Below, in pieces: positions 25,188 to 32,846 of a DNA stretch of 64,000 nucleotides. The notes below the pieces were generated by a model. The model searched no databases. It was not told the DNA's origin and was given only the letters and a program-made list of their open reading frames with translations. The position numbers and the translations under genes are program-made. How positions within the stretch are numbered: position 1 is the first letter of the stretch; the number at the start of each line of letters is the position of its first letter. Origin of the DNA: Pedobacter nyackensis (GTDB taxonomy: Bacteria > Bacteroidota > Bacteroidia > Sphingobacteriales > Sphingobacteriaceae); assembly GCF_900176505.1 (NCBI RefSeq), contig NZ_FWYB01000001.1, forward strand, positions 97,400 to 161,399, in the 5' to 3' direction.

Positions 25188-25234
25188 ATAGAATAAACGT
25201 TCTATAATGAACGTAAATAGAATATCAGTTCTAT
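25188..25234. repeat. Two ATAGAA-N6-TTCTAT palindromes
   Basis: 18-bp dyads at 25188-25205 and 25217-25234, 29 bp centre to centre. The first, with core TAGAATAAACGTT, shares that core with an operator at 27504-27525. They look like repressor sites. Confidence 0.5.
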
Positions 25235-25378
25235 AACGATAAAGCCCTTGTGAGGGATTAGGCCGGACAACCAATAGGTTAGCTTATGTCCGGGATTGAT
25301 GAAGCAAGGCGAACCCATTAGGGGAAGGATTGTGTGTTTGGTTAGAGCGGTAGTTGTGGTGACTGCCGCTTGTTTATT

Positions 25379-25397
25379 ACCCCTTCAGTGGGGTTTT
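25379..25397 (+). terminator. Rho-independent terminator
   Basis: ACCCC pairs with GGGGT around TTCAGT and runs into TTTT. It closes the tRNA/non-coding region. Confidence 0.65.
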
Positions 25398-25422
25398 GGT
25401 AGTGAAATTTAAAATTTATTAT

Positions 25423-25599
25423 ATGATTCCACAATTGATTTGGTTTGCACTTGCCTTCATTGGCTTGGGCATTAACATCGTACAACACGGGAAACCTAAA
25501 ACAGGCAAGCATGACGCTTGGACACAGGTTTGCGCATTGGTCATAGGCGCTGTAATACTTTATTACGGTGGATTTTTCAACCCTTTATTAAACAGGTAA
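25423..25599 (+). CDS. Small membrane protein (58 residues)
   Basis: Starts at ATG 25423 (MIPQLIWFALAFIGLGIN). Two hydrophobic segments flank a basic loop (HGKPKTGKHD). First of a run of tiny membrane proteins. A holin-like role is possible but the lysis cassette is elsewhere. Confidence 0.55.
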   Translation: MIPQLIWFALAFIGLGINIVQHGKPKTGKHDAWTQVCALVIGAVILYYGGFFNPLLNR

Positions 25600-25601
25600 T
25601 C

Positions 25602-25784
25602 ATGCTTAAGATAATATTATCATTTGTAGCTGCATTTGGGTTTATCGTAGGAATAGTTATCCTGTGCGGATGGCTTTTCGATAACTTCGACGGGAAGATT
25701 TTGGCAGGTTGGTGGGGTTGTTTACTGTACACCTATTTAACTGAAAGAACTAAGTCAGCAAGAAAGGAGGTGTCCAATGGCTAA
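25602..25784 (+). CDS. Small membrane protein (60 residues)
   Basis: Starts at ATG 25602, 2 nt after the previous stop. One or two hydrophobic helices (IILSFVAAFGFIVGIVILCG; ILAGWWGCLLYTYL). Overlaps the next gene by 8 nt. Confidence 0.55.
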   Translation: MLKIILSFVAAFGFIVGIVILCGWLFDNFDGKILAGWWGCLLYTYLTERTKSARKEVSNG

Positions 25785-26631
25785 GCTTAAGAAACACCAA
25801 GTAAAAGTCTTATTAAAAGACGGAATCGAAGCAAAACAAGTTAAGAGTATTTTAGAGGCATTAGGCGAAAATGTAGATAATTCATATCGATATAACGATC
25901 ACCGATTTATCTATTTTAATGAAGAATACCGTCAGTGGCGTATGGCTTATGGATTATATCCATGTGCAGTGGTGTCATTAAAAGAGTTAATCATTTTACT
26001 ATCAAAAGAGGCGGCTGAAAAACCTTCAATCCTATCCGGTCTCTGCGCAATCCAGGTCAACAACGAGCGTGAGTTTAAGTTGTTGATGGAGCATTATGAG
26101 GCAAAGGGGTGGAAGTGGTCATCTAACGAGAGTCCATTTGAGGTGACTTACAAAGGTTTTGGCGAATCAGCTTCAACCGCTCTTACCTACGAAGATAGAT
26201 TTAGTTGGTATAGCAACAGTTACAAACTCATCCCCTTCGCTGACTTCGCGGCTGAAGTAGGTATTAAATCGCCGGTGTTCGTAATGAAGTCCGAGGATGG
26301 CGTACCGTTATACATAGGAGATCCATACTACAAAGCCCTAAAACTTGTGAATGGATGGGAGTTGTCGGCTGGCACTTCTCATTTCACTACCAATGACCGC
26401 GGCAACCCTGTTAGGCATATTGAGAGTAAAGCATTCTCCACCAAAGAAGCTGCTGAAAAGTGGATAGAGGAGCAGAATAAGCCTAAAGCTGTCGAAGTCA
26501 AATTGTATTGTAAAAAAACCGCCAATATCCATCAAGATGGAACTATAAGGGTTTTTGACGGAAGCAATACCATGAATCTTTTTCCCTCCGATCTCGAAGA
26601 TATGTTGCACGCCTACAAATCCCTGCAGTAA
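25777..26631 (+). CDS. Hypothetical accessory protein
   Basis: 284 residues, not recognised. It contains two similar-looking parts with aromatic-rich motifs (about 20-75 and 95-160) and a C-terminal beta part. No membrane segment. TAATG overlap with the next small gene. Confidence 0.6.
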   Translation: MAKLKKHQVKVLLKDGIEAKQVKSILEALGENVDNSYRYNDHRFIYFNEEYRQWRMAYGLYPCAVVSLKELIILLSKEAAEKPSILSGLCAIQVNNEREFKLLMEHYEAKGWKWSSNESPFEVTYKGFGESASTALTYEDRFSWYSNSYKLIPFADFAAEVGIKSPVFVMKSEDGVPLYIGDPYYKALKLVNGWELSAGTSHFTTNDRGNPVRHIESKAFSTKEAAEKWIEEQNKPKAVEVKLYCKKTANIHQDGTIRVFDGSNTMNLFPSDLEDMLHAYKSLQ

Positions 26632-26726
26632 TGAACACAGGCCAAAAACTAATCACCATCTGGGTAGTGGTGGTAATAGCAATGATCGCCTATTTGGTGA
26701 TACATCCACAGATAACTAACAATTAA
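26631..26726 (+). CDS. Tiny membrane peptide (31 residues)
   Basis: Starts on a TAATG overlap. One hydrophobic helix (LITIWVVVVIAMIAYLVI) with a short polar tail. Unknown. Confidence 0.45.
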   Translation: MNTGQKLITIWVVVVIAMIAYLVIHPQITNN

Positions 26727-26812
26727 TTAATAATCAGAGCTTCCGCCATAAAAACCTTAGTCAGTTGCAGCGGAAGCTTAAAAAGACACCGGCACCGGAT
26801 GGGCATAACGAT

Positions 26813-27013
26813 ATGAATAACACAGCGATTTTAGAGAGAGAGAATAAGGAATTGAAAGGACAACAGGCCGAGAGCGTCTCCCTGTTCAAGCAATTACAAA
26901 AGCAGGTAGGCACACATTATGGTGAGCAGATTGATGAACATTTGGCAGCATTAGAAGGCCGGAGGCATAACGCTAAAGCTTGGGATCTTGCCGATAGAAA
27001 CGGAGAGCAGTAA
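26813..27013 (+). CDS. Small coiled-coil protein (66 residues)
   Basis: ATG at 26813. Charged heptad-like helix (LERENKELKGQQAESVSLFK). Found between tiny membrane genes. Unknown. Confidence 0.5.
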   Translation: MNNTAILERENKELKGQQAESVSLFKQLQKQVGTHYGEQIDEHLAALEGRRHNAKAWDLADRNGEQ

Positions 27014-27014
27014 C

Positions 27015-27098
27015 ATGCTTACCGCCCACCCATACACATTAATAGTCATCGGGATAGTCCTGATCGGGCTCATGTTTTATAAACTTTACAATAGGTAA
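27015..27098 (+). CDS. Tiny membrane peptide (27 residues)
   Basis: MLTAHPYTLIVIGIVLIGLM then a basic end. One nucleotide after the previous stop. Unknown. Confidence 0.4.
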   Translation: MLTAHPYTLIVIGIVLIGLMFYKLYNR

Positions 27099-27100
27099 TT

Positions 27101-27214
27101 ATGGAAATCAATCCACAAGATCAAACACCAGGTCCGGGAGCTGCTGCTGCATTAGTTTATTCCTTAGCGATAGTGATGGTGATTGCGGGGGTTGTTATAT
27201 GGGTGCTTAAGTAG
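27101..27214 (+). CDS. Tiny membrane peptide (37 residues)
   Basis: Polar N-terminus, one hydrophobic helix (ALVYSLAIVMVIAGVVIWVL). Two nucleotides after the previous stop. Unknown. Confidence 0.4.
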   Translation: MEINPQDQTPGPGAAAALVYSLAIVMVIAGVVIWVLK

Positions 27215-27216
27215 GG

Positions 27217-27429
27217 CTATTCGAGGGCTTTAAGCTTTTCAATATTGGCACCAAGGATTTTCAAGGCAGCAATAGCAAGCCTTTCGTCTTCAGGTGTGAT
27301 TCGTTGTTTATTTGCTCCCGATAGCTTGTTCGCTAGTTTAGTTGTAGCGTGGTCAACTCCGTACATAAGTCTGGCAAGTTCAGCTTGCTTAATCAATGGG
27401 TTGTCCTTTAAGAATTGCTTTAAATCCAT
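27217..27429 (-). CDS. Small HTH repressor-like protein
   Basis: 70 residues from the ATG at 27429. An upstream frame extension would cross its own promoter, so it is rejected. HTH-like segment LIKQAELARLMYGVDHATTK. It faces three operators and a divergent gene, the layout of an autoregulated switch. A perfect minus-strand -7 box lies 5 nt before the start. Confidence 0.7.
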   Translation of the reverse strand: MDLKQFLKDNPLIKQAELARLMYGVDHATTKLANKLSGANKQRITPEDERLAIAALKILGANIEKLKALE

Positions 27430-27433
27430 TCTA

Positions 27434-27529
27434 CAAACGTATGAAAATAATGTAGAACAAACAATATACAATTGTAGAATAAATATAATACAAAATACTT
27501 GGTAATGTAGAATAAACGTTATACATTTG
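27434..27529. promoter_or_regulatory. Divergent promoter pair with three operators
   Basis: Three 22-bp repeats of type TGTAGAA-N6-(T/A)TATACA lie at 27449-27470, 27471-27492 and 27504-27525. Leftward promoter: TTG, 20 nt, TACGTTTG (minus strand, 27434-27441). Rightward promoter: TTG (27499-27501), 20 nt, TACATTTG (27522-27529). The third operator covers the rightward promoter spacer and -7 box; the first covers the leftward -33. Confidence 0.8.
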
Positions 27530-27616
27530 AATATCGAAAGACATACGACTGAGCCTCCAACCAGCGCAACTCCTAACCGGATTGCGCTTAAGGTGGTAGA
27601 AAACAATCATAGCGTC

Positions 27617-28093
27617 ATGGATAATATACTTTCACACGAACACAACGGCAAATCATGGCTTTTTATCAAAATGCCAGAGAATTACGTAAGCAAGTCAGTT
27701 TATATGGGATACGTAATCTTTAAAGTTTGGAATGAAAAGAATGGTGTAACTGAAAATCAGCTGTCGGATTATTCCAAGCTAACCAAATACTTAGAAAACC
27801 ATAACCCTGATAAGGAATACAAAACCATTCCAGTTAAACTGCCTGAAGGGGATTGGATATCGGTTTCCGGTCTGTCCGAAATTACCGAAGAGCAAGCTAA
27901 GGATGTGGTCTTAGACTCTGAAACTATGCTTGAAATACATGAAAACGGAATCTACCGTCAAGCTTACGGATTTGTTGATTATACAAATGGATGTGATGGT
28001 TATGAATCTACTGTTAAATCATTGCGAACCTTAATTACATCGTTGGGCGGTGATGTTGAAAGTAATAATTATTTAATACTTAAAGAGGCATAA
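27617..28093 (+). CDS. Hypothetical protein under the three-operator switch
   Basis: 158 residues from the ATG at 27617. Earlier in-frame starts fall on the promoter. It begins MDNILSHEHNGKSWLFIKMP and has an aromatic-rich C-terminal half. No family recognised. Its own divergent regulator suggests that expression must be restrained. Confidence 0.55.
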   Translation: MDNILSHEHNGKSWLFIKMPENYVSKSVYMGYVIFKVWNEKNGVTENQLSDYSKLTKYLENHNPDKEYKTIPVKLPEGDWISVSGLSEITEEQAKDVVLDSETMLEIHENGIYRQAYGFVDYTNGCDGYESTVKSLRTLITSLGGDVESNNYLILKEA

Positions 28094-28113
28094 CCATCCA
28101 ATAGCAAGTTTTG

Positions 28114-28144
28114 AAAACCGGGGTTGAAATAGTCTCCGGTTTTT
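28114..28144 (+). terminator. Rho-independent terminator
   Basis: AAAACCGG pairs with CCGGTTTT around a 14-nt loop and runs on in T. It isolates the unit at 27617-28093. Confidence 0.65.
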
Positions 28145-28181
28145 GGGGTGCCGGGAATCTGGTAATTAAAAGGTAAAACGT

Positions 28182-29183
28182 ATGGAACAATCAGCATTCT
28201 TCGATAAAAACGGATTAATTCACTATGATAAATACATCGTTTATTTTTCTGGGGGCAAGGATTGCACTGCGTGTGTTTTACTTCTGCTTGAATCTGGAAT
28301 ACCAAAAGAAAAGATTGAGTTGTGGCACCATAATATTGACGGCCAGGGTGAGAAATTTATGGATTGGGTATGTACTCCTGCATATTGTCAGGCTTTTGCT
28401 GACGCGTTCGGGATTGATATTTACTTCTCCTGGAAAGAAGGCGGATTTTTAAGGGAAATGCTACGTAAGGACTCGTTGACTGCTCCGACATCATTCGTTA
28501 CGCCAGATGGTGAAATAGTAACTATTGGCGGGGATAGAGGAAAAGAAAATACAAGGATGAAATTTCCACAGGTTTCGGCTGATTTAAAAGTTCGGTGGTG
28601 TTCTGCCTATCTAAAAATTGATGTTGGCGCTTGTGGCATTAGAAACCAAGAAAGGTTTAGAGGCTTAAAAGTATGCACCATATCTGGGGAGCGCGGAGAA
28701 GAAAGTAAAGCCAGAAGCGAATATGCAGAATTAGAACCAGACAGGGCTGATCTGAGGAACGGCAAGGAGTTTCAACGTTTTGTTGACCGTTGGCGCCCGG
28801 TAAAGAACTGGACTGAACAACAAGTTTGGGAAATAATTGAAAGGCATAAAGTTCGTGTACATCCTTGCTATTATCTTGGATTTTCAAGGTGTAGCTGCAT
28901 GTTCTGCATCTTCGGCAATGCTGATCAGTTTGCCAGCGCAATTTTCATCAACCCTGAAGGCGGCGAAAAGGTAATGGGGTATGAAGAGTCGTTCGGTGTG
29001 ACTATCAAGCGTAAAATAAGCGTTAGGGATTTAAATAAGCTTGGCACTCCTTATCCATCAATAACAGCAGAATTGACAGCTATTTCGATGTCCAGTACCT
29101 ACGATTTGCAAATAATAATGAATGATGACGAGAAATGGATTTTACCAGCTGGCGCATTCGGTGAAGGTTGTGGACCATCATAA
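28182..29183 (+). CDS. PAPS-reductase/DndC-like PP-loop enzyme
   Basis: 333 residues. PP-loop SGGKD (23-27) binds and splits ATP. RWC (C140) and a GERGEES segment near 169-175 follow. C229, C237, C239 and C242 (HPC...RCSCMFC) look like a 4Fe-4S site, as in DndC/IscS-dependent sulfur enzymes. Phage members of this superfamily are linked to DNA or RNA thiolation and to anti-restriction, but the substrate here is unknown. No DndB, DndD or DndE gene is nearby. Confidence 0.75.
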   Translation: MEQSAFFDKNGLIHYDKYIVYFSGGKDCTACVLLLLESGIPKEKIELWHHNIDGQGEKFMDWVCTPAYCQAFADAFGIDIYFSWKEGGFLREMLRKDSLTAPTSFVTPDGEIVTIGGDRGKENTRMKFPQVSADLKVRWCSAYLKIDVGACGIRNQERFRGLKVCTISGERGEESKARSEYAELEPDRADLRNGKEFQRFVDRWRPVKNWTEQQVWEIIERHKVRVHPCYYLGFSRCSCMFCIFGNADQFASAIFINPEGGEKVMGYEESFGVTIKRKISVRDLNKLGTPYPSITAELTAISMSSTYDLQIIMNDDEKWILPAGAFGEGCGPS

Positions 29184-29232
29184 CCATCCTAATCAATTCA
29201 ACCAAACACTAAAGAAGAATAAACAAAGAGAA

Positions 29233-29556
29233 ATGAAAACAAACCCAAATGATCCAATACAACCTATATTAACTCAATCAGCATCATTGCAAAATGAAAC
29301 CAGTTTAGGCTTAACTAAACGTGAACACTTTGCTGCTACACTACCTAACAACTTTGAATCATTACCACTGCATATTCAAGAAACTATTTGCGGTGAATCA
29401 GCGCCATTCTATGAGTTGGAAGATATGGAAGGTGGAAAGGATAGTATACAGACTTATGGTGAGCCTTACGTGGCTTGGTTGCTTAAAGGTAAAAGTAAGT
29501 ATGCTGTCATGAACTCGGATGCATTAATCGAATCTTTAAACAAGGAGGAACAATGA
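29233..29556 (+). CDS. Small hypothetical protein with TKREHFA motif
   Basis: 107 residues from the ATG at 29233. The phrase GLTKREHFAATL (about 43-54) recurs in small phage proteins. Unknown role. Overlaps the next gene by 4 nt. Confidence 0.55.
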   Translation: MKTNPNDPIQPILTQSASLQNETSLGLTKREHFAATLPNNFESLPLHIQETICGESAPFYELEDMEGGKDSIQTYGEPYVAWLLKGKSKYAVMNSDALIESLNKEEQ

Positions 29557-29915
29557 AACCTACAGGACAAATAAAAACAATGCTTGACTTCTTGAATGAG
29601 GTTGCAATGGAGGAAGGATATACCGGATGGTATCAAGTGTACAGTTATCACACCCCTGATTTTGTTGATCTAAATGATATTCCTCAAAAAGCATGTAAAA
29701 GGTACGCTCAACAGGCTATCTCCCAAATGCAACCGGAGTGGGTGGCGTGGGATAAGGTGAAAGCTGATGATGATCTGATAAAGAAATTCAACACTTCGGA
29801 TTCCGACTTTATAATGTTAGCATTCGATGACGGTAGCGTTAGAAGATTCAATGAAGACCATCCTACTGCTGAAATAACACAAGTATTGTTTTTACCACAA
29901 CCCCCAACAAAGTAA
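29553..29915 (+). CDS. Hypothetical accessory protein
   Basis: 120 residues, soluble, aromatic-rich, not recognised. Confidence 0.55.
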   Translation: MKPTGQIKTMLDFLNEVAMEEGYTGWYQVYSYHTPDFVDLNDIPQKACKRYAQQAISQMQPEWVAWDKVKADDDLIKKFNTSDSDFIMLAFDDGSVRRFNEDHPTAEITQVLFLPQPPTK

Positions 29916-29917
29916 TT

Positions 29918-30346
29918 ATGAAAGACATACTACAACTACAAGAAATAGCAGGGTATTTGCCTTATGAAGTACAATTCAAGCACTTCGATGATGAAAGAGA
30001 AATATACCAAATCTGCAAAATAGCATACTTAGGTATTGATGAGGTTACGATCTTTAGCAGTGATCATGAATATACATTTAATATTTGTGACGTTAAGCCA
30101 ATGCTTAGGCCTTGTACTGAGGTTGAATTATCAAAGATTCTCTGCATTAACGAAAAGAAAGATAAGTTCATAGACTACATATCTACCTCGATAAAAGATA
30201 GCCAGTTTAACATGAGAATGCTTATTTCTGGTAAATCTGATAGTCTGGAATACTGGAAAATACATCGTCTTTTACAATGGCACTTCGACATTCACAACCT
30301 GATAGGCCGAGGATTAGCAATTGATATTAACACTTTAACCCCATAA
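29918..30346 (+). CDS. Hypothetical phage protein of the YLPY type
   Basis: 142 residues. IAGYLPYEVQFK (10-21) and ICDVKPMLRPCTE (about 56-68) resemble small Bacteroidota phage proteins of unknown role. Two nucleotides after the previous stop. Confidence 0.55.
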   Translation: MKDILQLQEIAGYLPYEVQFKHFDDEREIYQICKIAYLGIDEVTIFSSDHEYTFNICDVKPMLRPCTEVELSKILCINEKKDKFIDYISTSIKDSQFNMRMLISGKSDSLEYWKIHRLLQWHFDIHNLIGRGLAIDINTLTP

Positions 30347-30348
30347 CC

Positions 30349-30792
30349 ATGAAAGCACAAACAACAGTTAAGCCTACACAGGAGGAGGGAAACATCCTGT
30401 TAAGCGAATTTAAGGGAGTTAAATTTCAGGCACGACGAGACAATCAGTCTTATGATAAAAAATTCGATACATATGCGGAATGTATTGAATGGATCGAAGA
30501 AAAAGGGTATGAAGATTTCTATCCTGAGATAGGATTTGGATCAGGTGTAGGTAATCATCATGACAATTGGAGCAGTTTAATGGCGGTAGTTGAAAAGATT
30601 GAATCATTAGGTTACGATTCACGTATACATGGTAATTATTCAGACGGCGGTTTTTTATGTGACTTTGTTGATCTTGAAAATAACGAGCATGGAGGTTCGG
30701 TATCGTATGTTTCTAAAATTGAAGCTGTTTTTGATGCTTGCGTGCAATTAGTCGGATGGTTGAAGCTTAGACAGAAAGGAGGGGGTGCATGA
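30349..30792 (+). CDS. Hypothetical phage protein with WSSLMAVVEKIESLGY motif
   Basis: 147 residues. The central WSSLMAVVEKIESLGY (about 65-80) recurs in small phage accessory proteins. A TIGR-like alpha/beta fold is possible. Unknown function. Overlaps the next start. Confidence 0.55.
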   Translation: MKAQTTVKPTQEEGNILLSEFKGVKFQARRDNQSYDKKFDTYAECIEWIEEKGYEDFYPEIGFGSGVGNHHDNWSSLMAVVEKIESLGYDSRIHGNYSDGGFLCDFVDLENNEHGGSVSYVSKIEAVFDACVQLVGWLKLRQKGGGA

Positions 30793-31016
30793 AAACCATA
30801 AGTGTTGATCCTGACTTTACAATAAAGGATTCTGAAACTGATTTAGTTATTTATAAAGGGTGTCGAAAATATGGAGGTATTAAATGGTTCAATCTGTTGA
30901 ATAGAATACTAAATAAAAAACAGATGCTTTCATGGATAGATGATAAAGGTGGTTTTGAGTTTAAAATTACTAACGAAAAGTACGATTTAATTTTAAAGGA
31001 GGATAACAATGGATAA
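30789..31016 (+). CDS. Small hypothetical protein
   Basis: 75 residues, basic, not recognised. Overlaps both neighbours by a few nucleotides. Confidence 0.45.
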   Translation: MKTISVDPDFTIKDSETDLVIYKGCRKYGGIKWFNLLNRILNKKQMLSWIDDKGGFEFKITNEKYDLILKEDNNG

Positions 31017-31239
31017 GCAAGGGAAGGTGAAGCCGAGAGTAGACCAGATGTGGATGTGTATATTGATTAAGGGCGTAAAAATTGACGTAGCGTTACAATC
31101 AACTCTGAAATGGACGCGTAAAGAAAGTATTCAAGAAATGACTAAAACAAAATCCGGCAAACCTTACGTATATACATGGCCACAACTCCGAAAGTATGGT
31201 TGGCACTGCGTAAAAGTTAATTTATCATTTGAAATCTAA
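31009..31239 (+). CDS. Small hypothetical protein
   Basis: 76 residues, basic, Trp-rich, not recognised. Confidence 0.45.
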   Translation: MDKQGKVKPRVDQMWMCILIKGVKIDVALQSTLKWTRKESIQEMTKTKSGKPYVYTWPQLRKYGWHCVKVNLSFEI

Positions 31240-31243
31240 AACC

Positions 31244-31609
31244 ATGAGCAACAACCAAAACAACCCACAGGAAGCACCACAGGTGAAGAGTGTGGAGGAT
31301 CAGACTAAAGACGCAATCATTGAAAATCAACTTGATGTTACTGGCTGGAATGTATCACCAGATTCCACAATGAGAACAATGATTAAAACATGTATGGAAG
31401 AATACTCTGATAATTTTCAATCCCGCATAGCAGAACTGGAAGCGATCAACGCTAAGTACATGGAGGCTTTGGAGAAAATAAATTCAATTGATTGGCACGT
31501 TGATAACGGTAAATATTTCGGTAAAAGTGAAGCTCAATTATTTAGCGTAGCTGTAACTATTGCAAATAAAACATTAAACAGCAAGGGGGTAGGGAATGGG
31601 GATGTATAA
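31244..31609 (+). CDS. Hypothetical accessory protein
   Basis: 121 residues from the ATG at 31244. Polar N-terminus, then a helix (RIAELEAINAKYMEALEKI) that may form a coiled coil. Overlaps the next gene by 14 nt. Confidence 0.5.
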   Translation: MSNNQNNPQEAPQVKSVEDQTKDAIIENQLDVTGWNVSPDSTMRTMIKTCMEEYSDNFQSRIAELEAINAKYMEALEKINSIDWHVDNGKYFGKSEAQLFSVAVTIANKTLNSKGVGNGDV

Positions 31610-31793
31610 GCAGCCTAGCGACGATCAAACAGAAAAGCAGCGCCAAAGTAAATCACCTCTATATGGTTACAGGAAGCCTCTGCCTGACGAACATGGTGAC
31701 AAGTGGTGTCATTGTACCATTCCTGTTTTAACTCATGGCACGCACCGGGGAATAGCATGGTGCATGAGATGCTCAACCCCTTATTATCATTAA
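31596..31793 (+). CDS. Small Cys/His-rich protein
   Basis: 65 residues. WCHC near 37-40 and WCMRC near 55-59 form two CxC/CxxC knuckles, a likely zinc ribbon. Unknown. Confidence 0.5.
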   Translation: MGMYKQPSDDQTEKQRQSKSPLYGYRKPLPDEHGDKWCHCTIPVLTHGTHRGIAWCMRCSTPYYH

Positions 31794-31812
31794 CACTTTA
31801 AACCTTAAATAG

Positions 31813-32016
31813 ATGAAAAACATACCCTATGCTCAATGGTTTTCAATGCTAACTCTCATTATGGTTGGATCTGGTGTGTTTGGAGTTGATGTTGATACAC
31901 TTGTTGTAAGGCCTTACGATTTCAACCTTGACCATGATTCCTTTCGTCATGCTTATGAAGCCGGACTAAGTCCTATGGAGGCGTACCTGGTCGATATTAA
32001 TGAAGGGGGAGAATGA
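31813..32016 (+). CDS. Small protein with hydrophobic N-terminus
   Basis: 67 residues. A hydrophobic stretch (WFSMLTLIMVGSGVFGV) may be a signal or membrane anchor. Unknown. The following 32017-32145 holds an imperfect hairpin (32039-32065) and no gene. Confidence 0.45.
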   Translation: MKNIPYAQWFSMLTLIMVGSGVFGVDVDTLVVRPYDFNLDHDSFRHAYEAGLSPMEAYLVDINEGGE

Positions 32017-32145
32017 CCATTGCATCATAAACAAAAGAAGGGCCACAATCTCCGACTGTGACCCTAAATTAACGCTCTCGAAGTAAAGATAAGAAAATCC
32101 AATTATTGAGCCAAGCAGCACTCGAATTATTTTTACCTTCGCCGC

Positions 32146-32373
32146 ATGAGTAACATGACGACAGCAGAAGAGTGGGAAGCAGCATTTCACGGTATTGAAT
32201 TACCAGAAACAGCAGAATTAGCTACAGGAGTTAAAATCAACAATGTTCAGGGGTTTCTTCAAAAGTCTTTTGAAATCCTTAGGAATGGAACCCCTAGGGT
32301 GTGCGAACCGGTTCGATGGAGGTTGCAACGGTTACTGGATATTGTGAATGAGGCTAATGGGGAGAAGGAGTAA
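32146..32373 (+). CDS. Small hypothetical protein
   Basis: 75 residues, acidic ends, not recognised. A TACCTTCG box (near 32130) is a one-off match to the -7 consensus. Confidence 0.5.
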   Translation: MSNMTTAEEWEAAFHGIELPETAELATGVKINNVQGFLQKSFEILRNGTPRVCEPVRWRLQRLLDIVNEANGEKE

Positions 32374-32408
32374 TTGAATTAGTGGCACAATTTCATTAAA
32401 TTAGATCT

Positions 32409-32627
32409 ATGTTTTCATACACTTATACAATGTCCAATGGCCAAACGGTTGAATTAATCAACCGGAGCGGGATTTGCTGGGGGTATGAAGTTGTTGATCA
32501 AAGCGGACAACTATTAGGCACTATTTGGATTGATGATGAACCTGGTACTGAAAGTGAAGTATTGAAGCCTTTCGAGCAGGAATTATTGGACTTCATTGAA
32601 GATCAAACGAAGCCGACGAATTTATAA
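32409..32627 (+). CDS. Small acidic protein
   Basis: 72 residues, acidic, beta-rich start (MFSYTYTMSNGQTVELINRS). Convergent with the next gene. Unknown. Confidence 0.5.
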   Translation: MFSYTYTMSNGQTVELINRSGICWGYEVVDQSGQLLGTIWIDDEPGTESEVLKPFEQELLDFIEDQTKPTNL

Positions 32628-32628
32628 C

Positions 32629-32844
32629 CTACATTTCATGTTCCTCAATTAATTCTCCTATCTGTCTCACATATTCCAAGGATATCAATTCAGCAGTTTC
32701 CCAAATTATGCTCCCGGTAGCCTCGTCTATAGAAGGAGTGAGGGTTGCTATTTTATTTTCACCACGGAAGATCTGAAAAGTTCCGTCGGCTTGCGGCATT
32801 ACCCAGAGAGTTTCGCCTACTAAGTTTATTTCAAATGGGTCCAT
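32629..32844 (-). CDS. Small acidic protein of the SRAP operon
   Basis: 71 residues, acidic, beta then helix. Two nucleotides after the SRAP gene on the same strand, so probably in its operon. Unknown. Confidence 0.5.
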   Translation of the reverse strand: MDPFEINLVGETLWVMPQADGTFQIFRGENKIATLTPSIDEATGSIIWETAELISLEYVRQIGELIEEHEM

Positions 32845-32846
32845 AG

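Larger units (their letters stand above)
25079..25397 (+). ncRNA. Structured gene-free stretch after tRNA-Ile
   Basis: About 320 nt with no convincing frame but several strong helices: GGCGCTGC (25087-25094) with GCAGCGCC (25133-25140), CCGGACA (25263-25269) with TGTCCGG (25287-25293), and AGCGGTAGT (25366-equivalent, near 25346-25354) with ACTGCCGCT (25362-25370). CATAAGCTA (25119-25127) could also pair with TAGCTTATG (25280-25288). It ends in a terminator. A non-coding RNA is plausible but unproven. Confidence 0.45.

Noticed and set aside
27430..27606. N-terminal extension of the small HTH protein
   Set aside because: It would run through the operators and divergent promoters; the ATG at 27429 sits at the expected distance from a perfect -7 box.
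28182..29183. Start of a phosphorothioation (dnd) cluster
   Set aside because: Only the DndC-like gene is present; neighbours are small unknown genes with no DndB, DndD or DndE features.
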